A stretch of DNA of 64,000 nucleotides from Glaciecola sp041380235 (GCF_041380235.1 NZ_JBGIYY010000016.1:45545-109544); one strand, 5' to 3'. Positions 1 to 9,856 are shown, counted from the stretch's first letter. A program made the numbers and translations. Notes: generated by a model from the sequence alone, not told the origin.

Positions 1-40
1 AATGCGTCCATGTCGACATGAACAATTTTACGCATGCGGC

Positions 41-1855
41 TCAATCAAGGTTAATCTTAAGCTTACTCAAAGGTTCAGGACGGTGTGATACATAGCCTTG
101 ATAATAGTCCACATCCATACCCCTAATAATCTCAAGTGCCGCGTCAGTTTCAACACACTCAGCAATAACTTTGATTTGCTTTGCTCTAGCGATACCCGCT
201 ATCGACTCAACCATCTTGCGATTAATTTCATCGTTTTCAATGTCTCGAACAAACATGCCGTCAATTTTTACAAAATCTACCGGAAGCTGTTTGAGATATT
301 CATAAGAAGATGTACCGGTACCAAAGTCATCTAATGAAAACAAGCAACCAATCTTGCTAAGCTCTAACATTAGATCATGGGTAGCCTCTATTTTAGCAAT
401 GGCAGAAGTCTCGGTAATTTCAAAGCATAGGCGTTCAGGCGATACCTTATATTCTTCAATAAGTGAGCGGATTAGCATCACCGCATTGCTTTTAATAATA
501 AACTCGCCTGATAAATTGATGGACACAATAATATCGTCAGGTAAATCTTTCATCACCATGAAGGTGTTTTTTAGTACCCATTTGTCAATTTCAGTGATCA
601 GATGAAAGCGCTCAGCAACGGGAATAAAGTGACCGGGCGGTTTGACCTTCCCACTCTTATCTTTTAGACGCAATAATATCTCAATTTTTTTAGTATCTTG
701 GGTTCCATTGGTGTGAATATGTTGGAAATAGAGAACAAATTGATTTTCATCTAGCGCTTGATGAATAAGCGGTATTACCTTCATTTGTTGCTGAGTTTTA
801 TCGATATAGGCTTTTGAGTAGTTATAAATAGATATTTCACCACCACCCTTACGTTTACTCTCAAAACACGTGCGTTCGGCAATACTTAAGAGATGCGATA
901 CCGAATCGATACCCTCATCAATCTCGACCACTGCCATGCTAATGGTGTGTCTAAAGGTTTCGTCATTCCACTCAAACTTATGGTTTTCGATGTTGTCTTT
1001 GATTTCATGCGCGCGTTTAATCGCCGCATCAAGGCTTGTAGTCTGTGACAGTACTGCAAACTCATCCCCACCCATCCGCGAGCAGATACAGGTGAAATCT
1101 AAAGAATGACGCATCAGTTCGGCTATTTGCCTGAGTAGTTCATCCCCAGCGATGTGCCCGCAGGTATCGTTGATGATTTTAAACTGGTCTAAATCGATAA
1201 AATATAAAAACCATCTAGTGTTGTTGTCATCTTGATTTTCCATAACTGATTTGAGTTCTTGTTCCATCGAGTTTCGATTGAACATTCGGGTCACAAAGTC
1301 ATAGTTGGAAAGATAGGTAAGCTGGTCTTGTAAACGCCGGCGCTCATCTATTTCAAGTCTTAAATTTTTATTTACGGTCACCAGTTCAAGGGTGCGATCA
1401 CGCACCTTTATTTCTAAGCTCTCATTTACACCTTCGAGCAGCAGATTAGCTTTATCAAGTGACTGCATTAATTGACTGATTCGGATATGAGTGCTTAAGC
1501 GGGCTATTAACTCTTCTGAACGAACAGGTTTCTTCACATAATCGACACCCCCGGCATCAAAGGCTTCCGAAATATCAGTGCCGCTAGCGGTTAGAAATAA
1601 CACTGGGATATGCTTAAATCGATGGTCTTTCTTTATAATACGGCATACATCAATGCCTGATTGCTCTGGCATATTAATATCTAGGATAATAATATCAGGG
1701 ATATTTCGTTCGAGGGCAGCAAGCGCTGATGCACCAGAATTAGCCACCATCAGCTTTGCACCAAGGGGCTGAAGAAACCCAGCAACAGCGTTAATATTGG
1801 TAGGATCATCATCTACCGTTAAAATCGTTTGTGAATGTAGCAAATTATCTGTCAT
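41..1855 (-). CDS. Response regulator with GGDEF and EAL domains (c-di-GMP turnover)
   Basis: A 604-aa cytoplasmic protein with an N-terminal receiver domain (about residues 9-125, with TVDDD and the phospho-acceptor in IILDINMP), a short coiled-coil linker, a GGDEF domain (SRMGGDEF intact near residue 265) and a C-terminal EAL domain. The EAL hallmarks DDFGTG, KIDG and ECVET are present and the signature itself reads EILLRL. The RxxD inhibitory site upstream of GGDEF is not present. It could therefore make or break c-di-GMP; which activity dominates cannot be read from sequence. The start codon overlaps the stop of the hybrid kinase (TAATG), so the two are co-transcribed and the kinase is the likely phosphate donor to the receiver domain. 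Confidence 0.93.
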   Translation of the reverse strand: MTDNLLHSQTILTVDDDPTNINAVAGFLQPLGAKLMVANSGASALAALERNIPDIIILDINMPEQSGIDVCRIIKKDHRFKHIPVLFLTASGTDISEAFDAGGVDYVKKPVRSEELIARLSTHIRISQLMQSLDKANLLLEGVNESLEIKVRDRTLELVTVNKNLRLEIDERRRLQDQLTYLSNYDFVTRMFNRNSMEQELKSVMENQDDNNTRWFLYFIDLDQFKIINDTCGHIAGDELLRQIAELMRHSLDFTCICSRMGGDEFAVLSQTTSLDAAIKRAHEIKDNIENHKFEWNDETFRHTISMAVVEIDEGIDSVSHLLSIAERTCFESKRKGGGEISIYNYSKAYIDKTQQQMKVIPLIHQALDENQFVLYFQHIHTNGTQDTKKIEILLRLKDKSGKVKPPGHFIPVAERFHLITEIDKWVLKNTFMVMKDLPDDIIVSINLSGEFIIKSNAVMLIRSLIEEYKVSPERLCFEITETSAIAKIEATHDLMLELSKIGCLFSLDDFGTGTSSYEYLKQLPVDFVKIDGMFVRDIENDEINRKMVESIAGIARAKQIKVIAECVETDAALEIIRGMDVDYYQGYVSHRPEPLSKLKINLD

Positions 1856-4800
1856 TAGTTTTGACCCAAAATAGCCGTGAATTTTTCATAGTCATAATGT
1901 TCCAATGCCACAATTAATTCATTGATATGGCCACTATTTGCATTATCGTCTGCAATCATCTTTAATTCATTTACGAGTGAGGTTGGCACGAGTTCACTGT
2001 TGATTGTAAATCGTTTAACCTCAGCACATATTTCGGTCAACGAACGTTTGGCATCTAGCGACTTTTGAGGCGCTTTTTTATTGATAGCAATTAGGGCCTC
2101 GGCATCTAAGAGTGTGTTTTGCATCATTTCGCGTAAGGTATTCATGTGAGTGCTAGTTAAACCTTCACTTTGAGTGATTGCTTCAAGCTCTGTGCACAAG
2201 CCATGCATAGCAATAAAGCCCAAATTGCCGCTACTTCCTTTTAATGTATGTAAATCTCTTTGCAGCGTAGCGGAATCGTCAGGGCTCTGAGGCAATTCAA
2301 AAATTTTTCCGCGGTGTTGTGAACAATATAATTGAAGACCTTTAACATACATCTCCACTTGAGTAGATAAGCTCGGAGGGTGTTTCGTCCAATCCATCGT
2401 CAGCAGTGGAGTATCGGGCAGAATCACATTGACCGGCTCAATCTTAGCGTCCGACTGCAGCATAGTGTGTTGACTTAAATGTTCTGGACTTGCATTAAAC
2501 CCTGAATGAAGCACCTGTTTAAGCTCGCCGCTGTCTACCGGCTTTGCTATGTGGTCATTCATCCCAACCGCAAGGCACTTTTCTCGATCACCCTTCAAGG
2601 CATTGGCGGTCATTGCAATAATAGGAATATCTTTATATCGCCAGCCGGCGTCTCCAGACCGAATTTTTTGTGTCGCTGCATAACCGTCTAATACTGGCAT
2701 TTGGCAGTCCATCAGAATAAGCGTAAACGGTTGCTCAATATCACTCTGCTTAAGTTGCTCAATCGCGTCTTGACCATCGAGTGCGATATCATGTCTAAGC
2801 GAGTATTTTTGCATTAAACCTTGCGCCACTAGACGATTCACAGCATTGTCTTCTACCACCAGTACGCGATGATATGCTGGCCACTTTTGGTTTACAGTAG
2901 AAGCTTCTCTGGGCAAGGCATATAAACTTTTCTCAGTGATTGCCGCAGGCGACTGAACAGAGGACTCAGTGCTCGCAACCAATTTAATAGTATTGAATAA
3001 ATCAATAGTGGAAACCGGTTTTAATAAATACCCATCCAAGCCCATAGACGCTAACTCTTTGCTACTCGCATTAAATGTCATTGAGCTGAGCATCAAGATT
3101 TTACATTGTTGAGCATTCGGTAACTGACGAAGGTCTTTGGTAAACGTTAAGCCATCGGTCTTGGGCATATTCATATCGGTGATCACCAAATCAAACTGTC
3201 TTTTTCGTTCAGCTACAATTTGCATCGCTAATTCGGGACTAATAGCAGCCTCACAGTGCATTCCCATATTCAGCAGTTGACTCGTCAATATATCTAAATT
3301 TATTTGATTGTCATCAACAATCAACACTTGCCAATTGCTTAAGTCTAAATCTGGGAGTTTTTTCTGCCTTACCATGCTTTTTGTGAGCTCTATATCAAAA
3401 CTAAACCTGCTACCTTGGTGCAGAACGCTTTCAACGTTTATCGTACCTCCCATCAACTCACACAATCGTTTGCTTATTGCTAAGCCTAAACCGCTCCCCC
3501 CATAAATACGTGTAGTTGACGAGTCAACTTGTGAGAATGATTCAAACAGCTTGTCTATTTTATCTGCTGGTATGCCGATCCCAGTGTCGATAATGCTGCA
3601 AGACAATAAAGCGCGATTATTCGGCTTGTCTATTGTTTTTGCCTTTAGCACTACGTGACCGCTTTCGGTAAATTTAATGGCGTTGTTTAGCAAGTTTGTT
3701 AGAATTTGGCGAAGACGCAAAGGGTCGCCAATTAACATAGAGTGCTCGACTTTGGTAACATCAACCAACACTTCAATGCCCTTTTCTTCGCCTTTAAACG
3801 CAAGTGCTTTTGCAGTGTCTTCCAACAGTTCTTGAGGGTTAAAGTCGATTTCTTCGATTTCAAGCTTACCGGCTTCAACACGAGAAAAATCGAGAATGTC
3901 ATTAATAATTGTCAGCAGGCTAGTTGCACTAGTTTTAGCCACGTTGAGCTTATTCATTTGATCTGCAGTAAGTGCGGTACTCATAACTAAATCAAGCATC
4001 CCAAGGACACCATTCATCGGTGTGCGGATCTCATGCGACATTCTGGCAAGAAACTCGCTTTTCGCTTTATTTGCGGCCTGAGCATCTATTGATGTTTGAA
4101 TTAACGCGGCTTCATTTTCTCGTTGCTCTGTAATATCGCGAGAAATGCCGATGATCCCCATACCTTTTCCGTTTGCCAATGGTAAGGAAGACTTTTTGGT
4201 TTGATATAGGCGAGTTGAGCCTGTTTCTTGATTGGCCACTCGCTCTATAACGATAGTCTTACCGCTTGTTAACACCTCATCATCGGTTTTATCAAAAAAT
4301 TGGATATCTTTTTTATGAGTGATCTCAGCGTCGGTAAAACCGATCACCTCTGATGCAGCCTTATTAAAAACCTTAAAAAAGGCATGGTTGCCACGTATAT
4401 AGCGTTTCTCATCATCTTTGCAAAATATAGGATCTGGAATTGCATCAAATAAGCCTTGTAGCACAGCTTGCTCATTTGCGAGTTCGACCATGGTTTGATT
4501 CAATTGTTGAGTCCGCTCTTCAACCTCATGCTCTAAACTGTTAGCCGCTTTTTCTAATTTACGTTTTGCCGTATTGATCATAATTAGCAGGATTGCGCCT
4601 AAGCCAATAGCAATACAAACACTTAAAAGCAAAAGCCATAGTACGATTGACCTAGCACTATAGTAACTGGCTAATGCTTCTTGAATGTCAATTTCAGTGG
4701 TAATACCCATATTTAATTCTGCAGACCAACGCCAGGCGCCAATAACTAAGACACCTCTGTAATCGCGGTAACCTTGTGTATTTGTGTCGTGCTGGCGAGC

Positions 4801-5676
4801 AATTGCCGATCGAGCCATCAGCGTTAATCTATCGGTGGCTCGCTCTGCACTTGAGTTATACATCAGGTTAATACCAGGATCGTACAATTTCACATTGCTT
4901 ATAGCCGACTGCCCTCGACCGATGAGGCCAATATCTTCGAGGGTTTCATTGAAGCGAGAATTAGTCGCCATTGTGCCCGTCTCATCAAACAAGTAAGTCT
5001 CACCACTTTCACCTATTCGTCCTAAAAACGCTGCCTTTGATAGCTGATCTTCAGCATCGTACAAGCCTGCCAATACGGCAATCGTATCGCCATTTTTGCG
5101 CACTGGCACCGTTATTAAAAGCAATGCTTGCGACGTGCCATTATCTAACTTAAAGGAAATAGGCGGAACAATAGAATGTGCGCTTAGCGCTTTTTGAAAC
5201 ACGTTTTGATGATATTCAACAATATCTATATTTTGAGTAATCTCTGCACTCGCCGTAGACACAACAACCTGCCCACTTTTAGAAAATAACAAAATACCCT
5301 GATTATTTTTAATGCGCTGTAATAAGCGTAATTCATCGACCAGTCTTGAAATCAATTCGGACGGGGCGCCATTTGCAGATGCAGTCTGTTGTTCAATAAT
5401 ATTTTGATTAAGTTGACTAATTGATGGACCAGCGGCAATTTGTTCAAGCATGCTCTGCTGACGGTTAACCCACTGAACAATACCATTTTCACTAGTTTCT
5501 AATACGACTTCTAATGAATCGCCAAAATCACTTAACACATATTGTTTGAGTTCTTTTAGTGAGTAAAATGTGGCTAAAAATGACAAGGCAATAAATATAG
5601 CAGCGAAGAACAACGCGTTGTAGAACGCATTGTTAATAAAAAGGCCATGCTGGGGCGAATTTGCCCTTTTGTTCAT
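1855..5676 (-). CDS. Hybrid sensor histidine kinase (Cache-PAS-HisKA-HATPase-REC-REC-Hpt)
   Basis: A 1273-aa inner-membrane sensor. One membrane segment lies near residues 20-40, followed by a periplasmic region of about 300 residues resembling a double Cache sensor and a second membrane segment near residues 345-370. A PAS domain follows (QGLFDAIPDPIFCKDD). The phospho-accepting H-box is FLARMSHEIRTPMNGVLGM. The ATPase domain has the N box (LLNNAIKFTESG) and G boxes (DTGIGIP, GSGLGLAISKRL). Two receiver domains follow (LVITDMNMP and LILMDCQMP), then an Hpt domain (DLHTLKGSSGNLG). The layout resembles BarA-type kinases with an extra receiver. It overlaps the downstream GGDEF/EAL regulator by one base, which suggests a dedicated phosphorelay controlling c-di-GMP. 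The ligand is unknown. Confidence 0.93.
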   Translation of the reverse strand: MNKRANSPQHGLFINNAFYNALFFAAIFIALSFLATFYSLKELKQYVLSDFGDSLEVVLETSENGIVQWVNRQQSMLEQIAAGPSISQLNQNIIEQQTASANGAPSELISRLVDELRLLQRIKNNQGILLFSKSGQVVVSTASAEITQNIDIVEYHQNVFQKALSAHSIVPPISFKLDNGTSQALLLITVPVRKNGDTIAVLAGLYDAEDQLSKAAFLGRIGESGETYLFDETGTMATNSRFNETLEDIGLIGRGQSAISNVKLYDPGINLMYNSSAERATDRLTLMARSAIARQHDTNTQGYRDYRGVLVIGAWRWSAELNMGITTEIDIQEALASYYSARSIVLWLLLLSVCIAIGLGAILLIMINTAKRKLEKAANSLEHEVEERTQQLNQTMVELANEQAVLQGLFDAIPDPIFCKDDEKRYIRGNHAFFKVFNKAASEVIGFTDAEITHKKDIQFFDKTDDEVLTSGKTIVIERVANQETGSTRLYQTKKSSLPLANGKGMGIIGISRDITEQRENEAALIQTSIDAQAANKAKSEFLARMSHEIRTPMNGVLGMLDLVMSTALTADQMNKLNVAKTSATSLLTIINDILDFSRVEAGKLEIEEIDFNPQELLEDTAKALAFKGEEKGIEVLVDVTKVEHSMLIGDPLRLRQILTNLLNNAIKFTESGHVVLKAKTIDKPNNRALLSCSIIDTGIGIPADKIDKLFESFSQVDSSTTRIYGGSGLGLAISKRLCELMGGTINVESVLHQGSRFSFDIELTKSMVRQKKLPDLDLSNWQVLIVDDNQINLDILTSQLLNMGMHCEAAISPELAMQIVAERKRQFDLVITDMNMPKTDGLTFTKDLRQLPNAQQCKILMLSSMTFNASSKELASMGLDGYLLKPVSTIDLFNTIKLVASTESSVQSPAAITEKSLYALPREASTVNQKWPAYHRVLVVEDNAVNRLVAQGLMQKYSLRHDIALDGQDAIEQLKQSDIEQPFTLILMDCQMPVLDGYAATQKIRSGDAGWRYKDIPIIAMTANALKGDREKCLAVGMNDHIAKPVDSGELKQVLHSGFNASPEHLSQHTMLQSDAKIEPVNVILPDTPLLTMDWTKHPPSLSTQVEMYVKGLQLYCSQHRGKIFELPQSPDDSATLQRDLHTLKGSSGNLGFIAMHGLCTELEAITQSEGLTSTHMNTLREMMQNTLLDAEALIAINKKAPQKSLDAKRSLTEICAEVKRFTINSELVPTSLVNELKMIADDNANSGHINELIVALEHYDYEKFTAILGQN

Positions 5677-5984
5677 TGTGAGATTTGCTTTTAAAGATTG
5701 AGTTTGAGATCCAATGTATCCCTATAATCTTCAAATGTTAAGTGAGGATTTAAAATTTACTTTAAATCAGCCACCTTTTAAGGCAAAAGTGACGACCTAG
5801 GTAATCAGGCACAAACGCTCACGGATGTGTTGGCTGCACAGGGTTCACTACGTATGCTCGCTACTCTTAGTTAGGTACTCTTAGTTAGGTACTCGAGATA
5901 CAGAATAACTGAACCTGTGAACATGTGCCTAGACCCGAAGACACCTGGCGTGAACAAAATTCATAAAGCAAAAGTCATCAGACT
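5677..5984. other. Intergenic region between nqrM and the hybrid kinase
   Basis: About 308 bp without a supportable gene. It contains a short tandem repeat (annotated separately). It must hold the promoter for the minus-strand kinase operon and the 3' end of the nqrM transcript. No convincing terminator or RNA gene was seen. Confidence 0.6.
5862..5894. repeat. 14-bp tandem direct repeat, 2.4 copies
   Basis: The unit TACTCTTAGTTAGG occurs twice head to tail (5862-5875, 5876-5889) followed by a partial TACTC. No protein-binding function is implied by sequence alone; it could be a small slippage-generated repeat or a regulatory site. Confidence 0.8.
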
Positions 5985-6218
5985 TTAGACTATTTGATTG
6001 CTTTTCCATTCTTTGAGCTTTTCTTGTCTTGCAGCTTCTCTTTCCATGCGCGATTTTTTTCGATCACAAGGCTCTGGGCAGTCACATGCTTTTTCGACAC
6101 CTAAAGCTCCTAGACCACCACATGAGCCAGATATTGTCTTCTTTTGAAAAATATATCCTACCCCCATGGCCAAAACCATGAGTAAGAAAAAACCAAATGC
6201 TAAAATAAATGTGCTCAA
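5985..6218 (-). CDS. nqrM: Na+-NQR maturation protein NqrM
   Basis: A 77-aa protein of the NqrM (DUF539) family, required for assembly of Na+-translocating NADH:quinone reductase, where it is thought to help insert the iron centre between NqrD and NqrE. One N-terminal transmembrane helix is visible (ILAFGFFLLMVLAMGVGYIF). It is followed by a Cys-rich motif (SGSCGG ... ACDCPEPC), which is the family signature and supplies the presumed iron ligands. The tail is basic and charged. It lies 20 bp downstream of apbE at the end of the nqr cluster, the typical location. Confidence 0.93.
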   Translation of the reverse strand: MSTFILAFGFFLLMVLAMGVGYIFQKKTISGSCGGLGALGVEKACDCPEPCDRKKSRMEREAARQEKLKEWKSNQIV

Positions 6219-6238
6219 ATTAACCTCTTAATAGCTTG

Positions 6239-7297
6239 TTATTGCACTACCGTTACTTGCTGATTAAACGCGCTAGACCGATATTCTTCGAATTCGGCTC
6301 CCTCTTTCGTAATAAATAGTGCAGCAATACCCTCTTGCTCCGCTAGGGCTTTGCCTTTCTCTGGGCCCAATACAATCAGCGCAGTAGCCAACCCATCAGC
6401 CTCAATGCATGTTGGCGCAACAACGCTAACCGCTACTAAATTATGCTGTATCGGATGAGCGGTTTGCGGGTCGATCAAATGCGAAAATCGAACGCCATCT
6501 TCCTCAAAATAATTGCGATAATCACCCGAAGTGGCTATCGCGTTATCACCAATTGAAATTATACGCTGTACCACGCGCTCTGTGGTAATCGGTTTTTCTA
6601 TGGCTAACAACCAGTCTTCGGAATTTAGCTTTTTACCTGAAGCGCGCATTTCTCCGCCTATTTCCACAAGATAATTGGAGTAACCCTGTTCACTGAGTAT
6701 TAATGCCAACTGGTCAACAGCGTAACCTTTAGCGATAGTAGATAAGTCAATATAAACCGACTGATGACTTTTAAATACCGCATTGGAGTCGATGGTAAAC
6801 TTGTCTAGCCCGACCACCGCTCTGGTATCTTCAATCTTCTGGGCACTAGGAATAACATCCGGTTTTTGGTCTGGACCAAAACCCCATAAATTGACCAAAG
6901 GCCCAACCGTAATATCTAGAGCGCCATCACTCAGTTCTGCCAATCTGAGCGCTTCGTGGATAACGGTTAAAGTCTCACCGCTCAGCAAAAAAGCTTGATT
7001 TGCAGGAGCCTTATTCAACAACGACAATTCTGAATCTGATATATAAGTCGACATCAACTGATTAATTTCTAACAAACGTTGTTCAACATCTGACTGCAAT
7101 CGCAACAGGTCAATTTGTGCAGCATCTTTTTGTTGCACAAACTTTATGCTGTAAGTTGTGCCCATAGTGTTTCCGCTAAACGCTTTAATTTCTGCTGACT
7201 GCTTGACGCAGCCAGACAATAATACTATCGATAATACTAAGAGCGTTGAAACGTTGAACCTTACTTGGGATGCCATTAACCTGCTATTCCTATACAT
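6239..7297 (-). CDS. apbE: FAD:protein FMN transferase (ApbE lipoprotein)
   Basis: Transfers FMN from FAD onto Thr of the SGAT motifs in NqrB and NqrC. It carries a lipoprotein signal (LVLSIVLLSGC), so it is anchored at the periplasmic face, and the ApbE landmarks GNTMGTTYSIKF, DITVGPLVNLWGFGP, IDLSTIAKGYAVDQ and ALIVLGP. The open frame extends to a TTG at 7309, but that codon lies inside the terminator hairpin. The ATG at 7297 or the one at 7276 (preceded by an AGGAATAGCAGG stretch) is the more likely start. It is separated from nqrF by a strong hairpin-T-run, so it may depend on read-through or its own promoter. Confidence 0.93.
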   Translation of the reverse strand: MYRNSRLMASQVRFNVSTLLVLSIVLLSGCVKQSAEIKAFSGNTMGTTYSIKFVQQKDAAQIDLLRLQSDVEQRLLEINQLMSTYISDSELSLLNKAPANQAFLLSGETLTVIHEALRLAELSDGALDITVGPLVNLWGFGPDQKPDVIPSAQKIEDTRAVVGLDKFTIDSNAVFKSHQSVYIDLSTIAKGYAVDQLALILSEQGYSNYLVEIGGEMRASGKKLNSEDWLLAIEKPITTERVVQRIISIGDNAIATSGDYRNYFEEDGVRFSHLIDPQTAHPIQHNLVAVSVVAPTCIEADGLATALIVLGPEKGKALAEQEGIAALFITKEGAEFEEYRSSAFNQQVTVVQ

Positions 7298-7307
7298 TGC
7301 TAAAGAC

Positions 7308-7334
7308 AAAAAAGGGGCTTAAAGCCCCTTTTTA
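7308..7334 (-). terminator. Rho-independent terminator after nqrF
   Basis: Read on the minus strand, the arms GGGGCTT and AAGCCCC flank a one-to-five-base loop and are followed by a run of T residues. It lies immediately after the nqrF stop and before apbE, so it should attenuate transcription from nqrA-F into apbE-nqrM. Confidence 0.85.
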
Positions 7335-7347
7335 TATATTCTATAAA

Positions 7348-8580
7348 TTAGCCACCAAAATCATCTAACATAATGTTTTCGTCTTCAACACCCATATCTT
7401 TGAGCATGTTGATTACAGCCGCATTCATCATAGGGGGACCGCACATATAAAACTCACAATCTTCAGGTGCTGGATGATCTTTCAAATAATTCTCGAGCAA
7501 TACGTTGTGGATAAACCCGGTATCACCTTCCCAATTATCTTCTGGCTGTGGATCAGAAAGTGCCACATACCATTTGAAGTTCTCATTCTCTGCCTGCAGC
7601 ATGTCAAAATCTTCGACATAAAACATTTCACGTAACGAACGAGCGCCGTACCAGAAAGTGATTTTACGATCAGTTTTGATTCGACGCAGTTGATCGAAAA
7701 TGTGTGAACGCATTGGCGCCATACCAGCACCACCGCCTACGAATACCATTTCGGCATCGGTTTCTTTCGCAAAGAATTCTCCAAATGGCCCAGAAATCGT
7801 GACTTTATCACCTTCTTTAAGGGACCATATAAATGAAGACATTTTTCCTGCAGGTAAACTAAGATTGTTTGGCGGCGGGGTAGCGATACGCACGTTCAAC
7901 AAAATAATGCCGGCTTCTTCAGGATAGTTAGCCATAGAATAAGCACGAATCGTTTCTTCATCGCATTTTGACTCAACATTAAAGAACCCAAAACGCTCCC
8001 AATCTGGACGGTATTCTTCAGGGATGTCGAAGTCTTTATATTTTACATGGTGAGGTGGCGCTTCAATTTGAATGTACCCGCCTGCGCGGAAAGGTACGCT
8101 TTCACCATCAGGGATTTCAAGCTTAAGCTCTTTGATAAAGGTGGCTTCGTTGTTATTCGAAATAACTTTACAATCCCACTTTTTGATACCGAACACTTCT
8201 TCTGGCAGCTCAATTTTCATGTCTTGCTTAATCGCAACCTGACACGATAAACGACAACCTGTTTTAGCTTCGCGCTTAGTGATATGGTCAAGCTCGGTAG
8301 GTAAAATTTCGCCACCACCTTCTTTGATGTCAACACGACACTGGCCACATGAACCACCGCCGCCACATGCAGAAGATACGAAGATACCATAGTCTGCTAG
8401 TGCACCGAGTAGCTTGCCACCAGGAGACGCTCTGAACACCTTGTCTGGGTCGTTGTTTATCATTATTTGAACGTCGCCGCTTGGGACTAGCTTTGACTTG
8501 GCGAAGGTAATTATCAATACGAGTACTAATACAATCGCAATGAACATGCCTACGCCGAGATAAATTTCTATCTGATCCAT
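7348..8580 (-). CDS. nqrF: Na+-NQR subunit F (NADH-oxidising, 2Fe-2S and FAD)
   Basis: Electron-input subunit of the Na+-translocating NADH:ubiquinone reductase; 410 aa. It has one N-terminal membrane helix, a ferredoxin-type 2Fe-2S domain with SACGGGGSCGQCRV plus a distal Cys, a FAD-binding domain (RAYSMANYP) and an NADH-binding domain (VGGGAGMAPMRS, YMCGPPMM). The chain ends in the family-typical LDDFGG. A strong Shine-Dalgarno (AGGAGCAAAAAG) precedes the ATG. It is the last gene of nqrABCDEF. Confidence 0.98.
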   Translation of the reverse strand: MDQIEIYLGVGMFIAIVLVLVLIITFAKSKLVPSGDVQIMINNDPDKVFRASPGGKLLGALADYGIFVSSACGGGGSCGQCRVDIKEGGGEILPTELDHITKREAKTGCRLSCQVAIKQDMKIELPEEVFGIKKWDCKVISNNNEATFIKELKLEIPDGESVPFRAGGYIQIEAPPHHVKYKDFDIPEEYRPDWERFGFFNVESKCDEETIRAYSMANYPEEAGIILLNVRIATPPPNNLSLPAGKMSSFIWSLKEGDKVTISGPFGEFFAKETDAEMVFVGGGAGMAPMRSHIFDQLRRIKTDRKITFWYGARSLREMFYVEDFDMLQAENENFKWYVALSDPQPEDNWEGDTGFIHNVLLENYLKDHPAPEDCEFYMCGPPMMNAAVINMLKDMGVEDENIMLDDFGG

Positions 8581-8600
8581 CTTTTTGCTCCTAATTCACT

Positions 8601-9209
8601 TTACAGTGAAATGCCGGTAAATGATTGGAACCCGAGGGCCATAAGCCCGGCAATCATAAATACTGAACCCAAACCGCGGATACCATCAGGCATATCGGCA
8701 TACTTTAACTTTTCACGTACTGCAGCTAACAATACAATTGCAATCGCCCACCCGATGCCGCTACCTATTCCATACACCACGCTTTCACTAAGCGTATATT
8801 CGCGCTGAACCGCAAAGGCCACACCGCCAAATATCGCACAATTTACGGTGATGAGTGGCAAGAAGATCCCTAAAGCGTTGTATAAAGCTGGGAAGAACTT
8901 GTCAAGTGTCATTTCCAGTATCTGAACCAATGCCGCAATAACGCCGATAAAAGTTAAGAAGTTAAGAAAGCTCAAATCTGCATCTGGGAAGCCTGCCCAC
9001 GCTAGCGCGCCCGGAGCGAGTATGTTCACATAAATGATTTGATTTACCGGAACGGAAATACCCAGTACAACGATTACCGCCACTCCTAAGCCCATTGACG
9101 TTTTCACTTTCTTGGAAACCGCTAAAAAAGTACACATTCCTAAAAACAATGATAAGGCCATGTTTTCAACAAAAATTGCTCTAATTGCAAGTGCTAAATA
9201 ATGTTCCAT
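8601..9209 (-). CDS. nqrE: Na+-NQR subunit E
   Basis: A 202-aa polytopic membrane subunit with about six hydrophobic helices. With NqrD it forms the inverted-topology pair that coordinates the membrane iron centre. Recognisable NqrE features are the start MEHYLALAIRAIFVENMALS, the GMCTFLAVSKK segment with its Cys, and the later VNCAIFGGVAF Cys motif. A good ribosome-binding site (AAGGAATAG) is present. It sits between nqrD and nqrF with short spacers. Confidence 0.98.
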   Translation of the reverse strand: MEHYLALAIRAIFVENMALSLFLGMCTFLAVSKKVKTSMGLGVAVIVVLGISVPVNQIIYVNILAPGALAWAGFPDADLSFLNFLTFIGVIAALVQILEMTLDKFFPALYNALGIFLPLITVNCAIFGGVAFAVQREYTLSESVVYGIGSGIGWAIAIVLLAAVREKLKYADMPDGIRGLGSVFMIAGLMALGFQSFTGISL

Positions 9210-9214
9210 TAGTG

Positions 9215-9847
9215 CTATTCCTTAGGTTCTACTTGCTCTGGACGAGCAGTACGAATCGCCCAAATCATCAGCCCGATCAAAATAAACGAACTAAATGGAA
9301 GAATTAACAAACCGTTACCTTGATACCAACCACCGTTTTGTACGAGGGGCAATATTTCATATCCTAGTAAAGTACCAAAACCGAACAACTCTTTAACTGT
9401 TCCGATCACAATCAATACAAAGCTATAGCCTAAACCATTGCCTATTCCGTCCAAAAAGCTCATGAACGGAGGACTCTTCATTGCATACGCTTCTGCGCGT
9501 CCCATGACTATGCAGTTAGTAATAATCAAACCAACGAATACCGACAGCTGTTTAGAAATCTCATAGGAGTAGGCTTTGAGAATTTGATCAACCACAATCA
9601 CCAAAGACGCAATGATAGTCATCTGTATGATGATTCGTACGCTCGAAGGAATTTGATTTCGTATTAACGATATAAACAGATTAGAGAAGGCAACCACAAC
9701 AGTAAGTGCCAATGACATTACCAATGCGGTTTCTAATTTTGTAGTAATTGCCAATGCCGAGCATATGCCTAACACATGCAATGCAATAGGGTTGCTACCG
9801 ATTATAGGCCCGAAGAGGGCTTGTTTCATTTCTTTAGTATCAGCCAT
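9215..9847 (-). CDS. nqrD: Na+-NQR subunit D
   Basis: A 210-aa polytopic membrane subunit, homologous to NqrE and RnfA/E proteins. Visible hallmarks are the N-terminal GPIIGSNPIALHVLGICSAL and the LIITNCIVMGRAEAYAM segment; their Cys residues lie where the iron centre shared with NqrE is bound. The stop is five bases from the nqrE start. Confidence 0.98.
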   Translation of the reverse strand: MADTKEMKQALFGPIIGSNPIALHVLGICSALAITTKLETALVMSLALTVVVAFSNLFISLIRNQIPSSVRIIIQMTIIASLVIVVDQILKAYSYEISKQLSVFVGLIITNCIVMGRAEAYAMKSPPFMSFLDGIGNGLGYSFVLIVIGTVKELFGFGTLLGYEILPLVQNGGWYQGNGLLILPFSSFILIGLMIWAIRTARPEQVEPKE

Positions 9848-9856
9848 GTTCGTACC

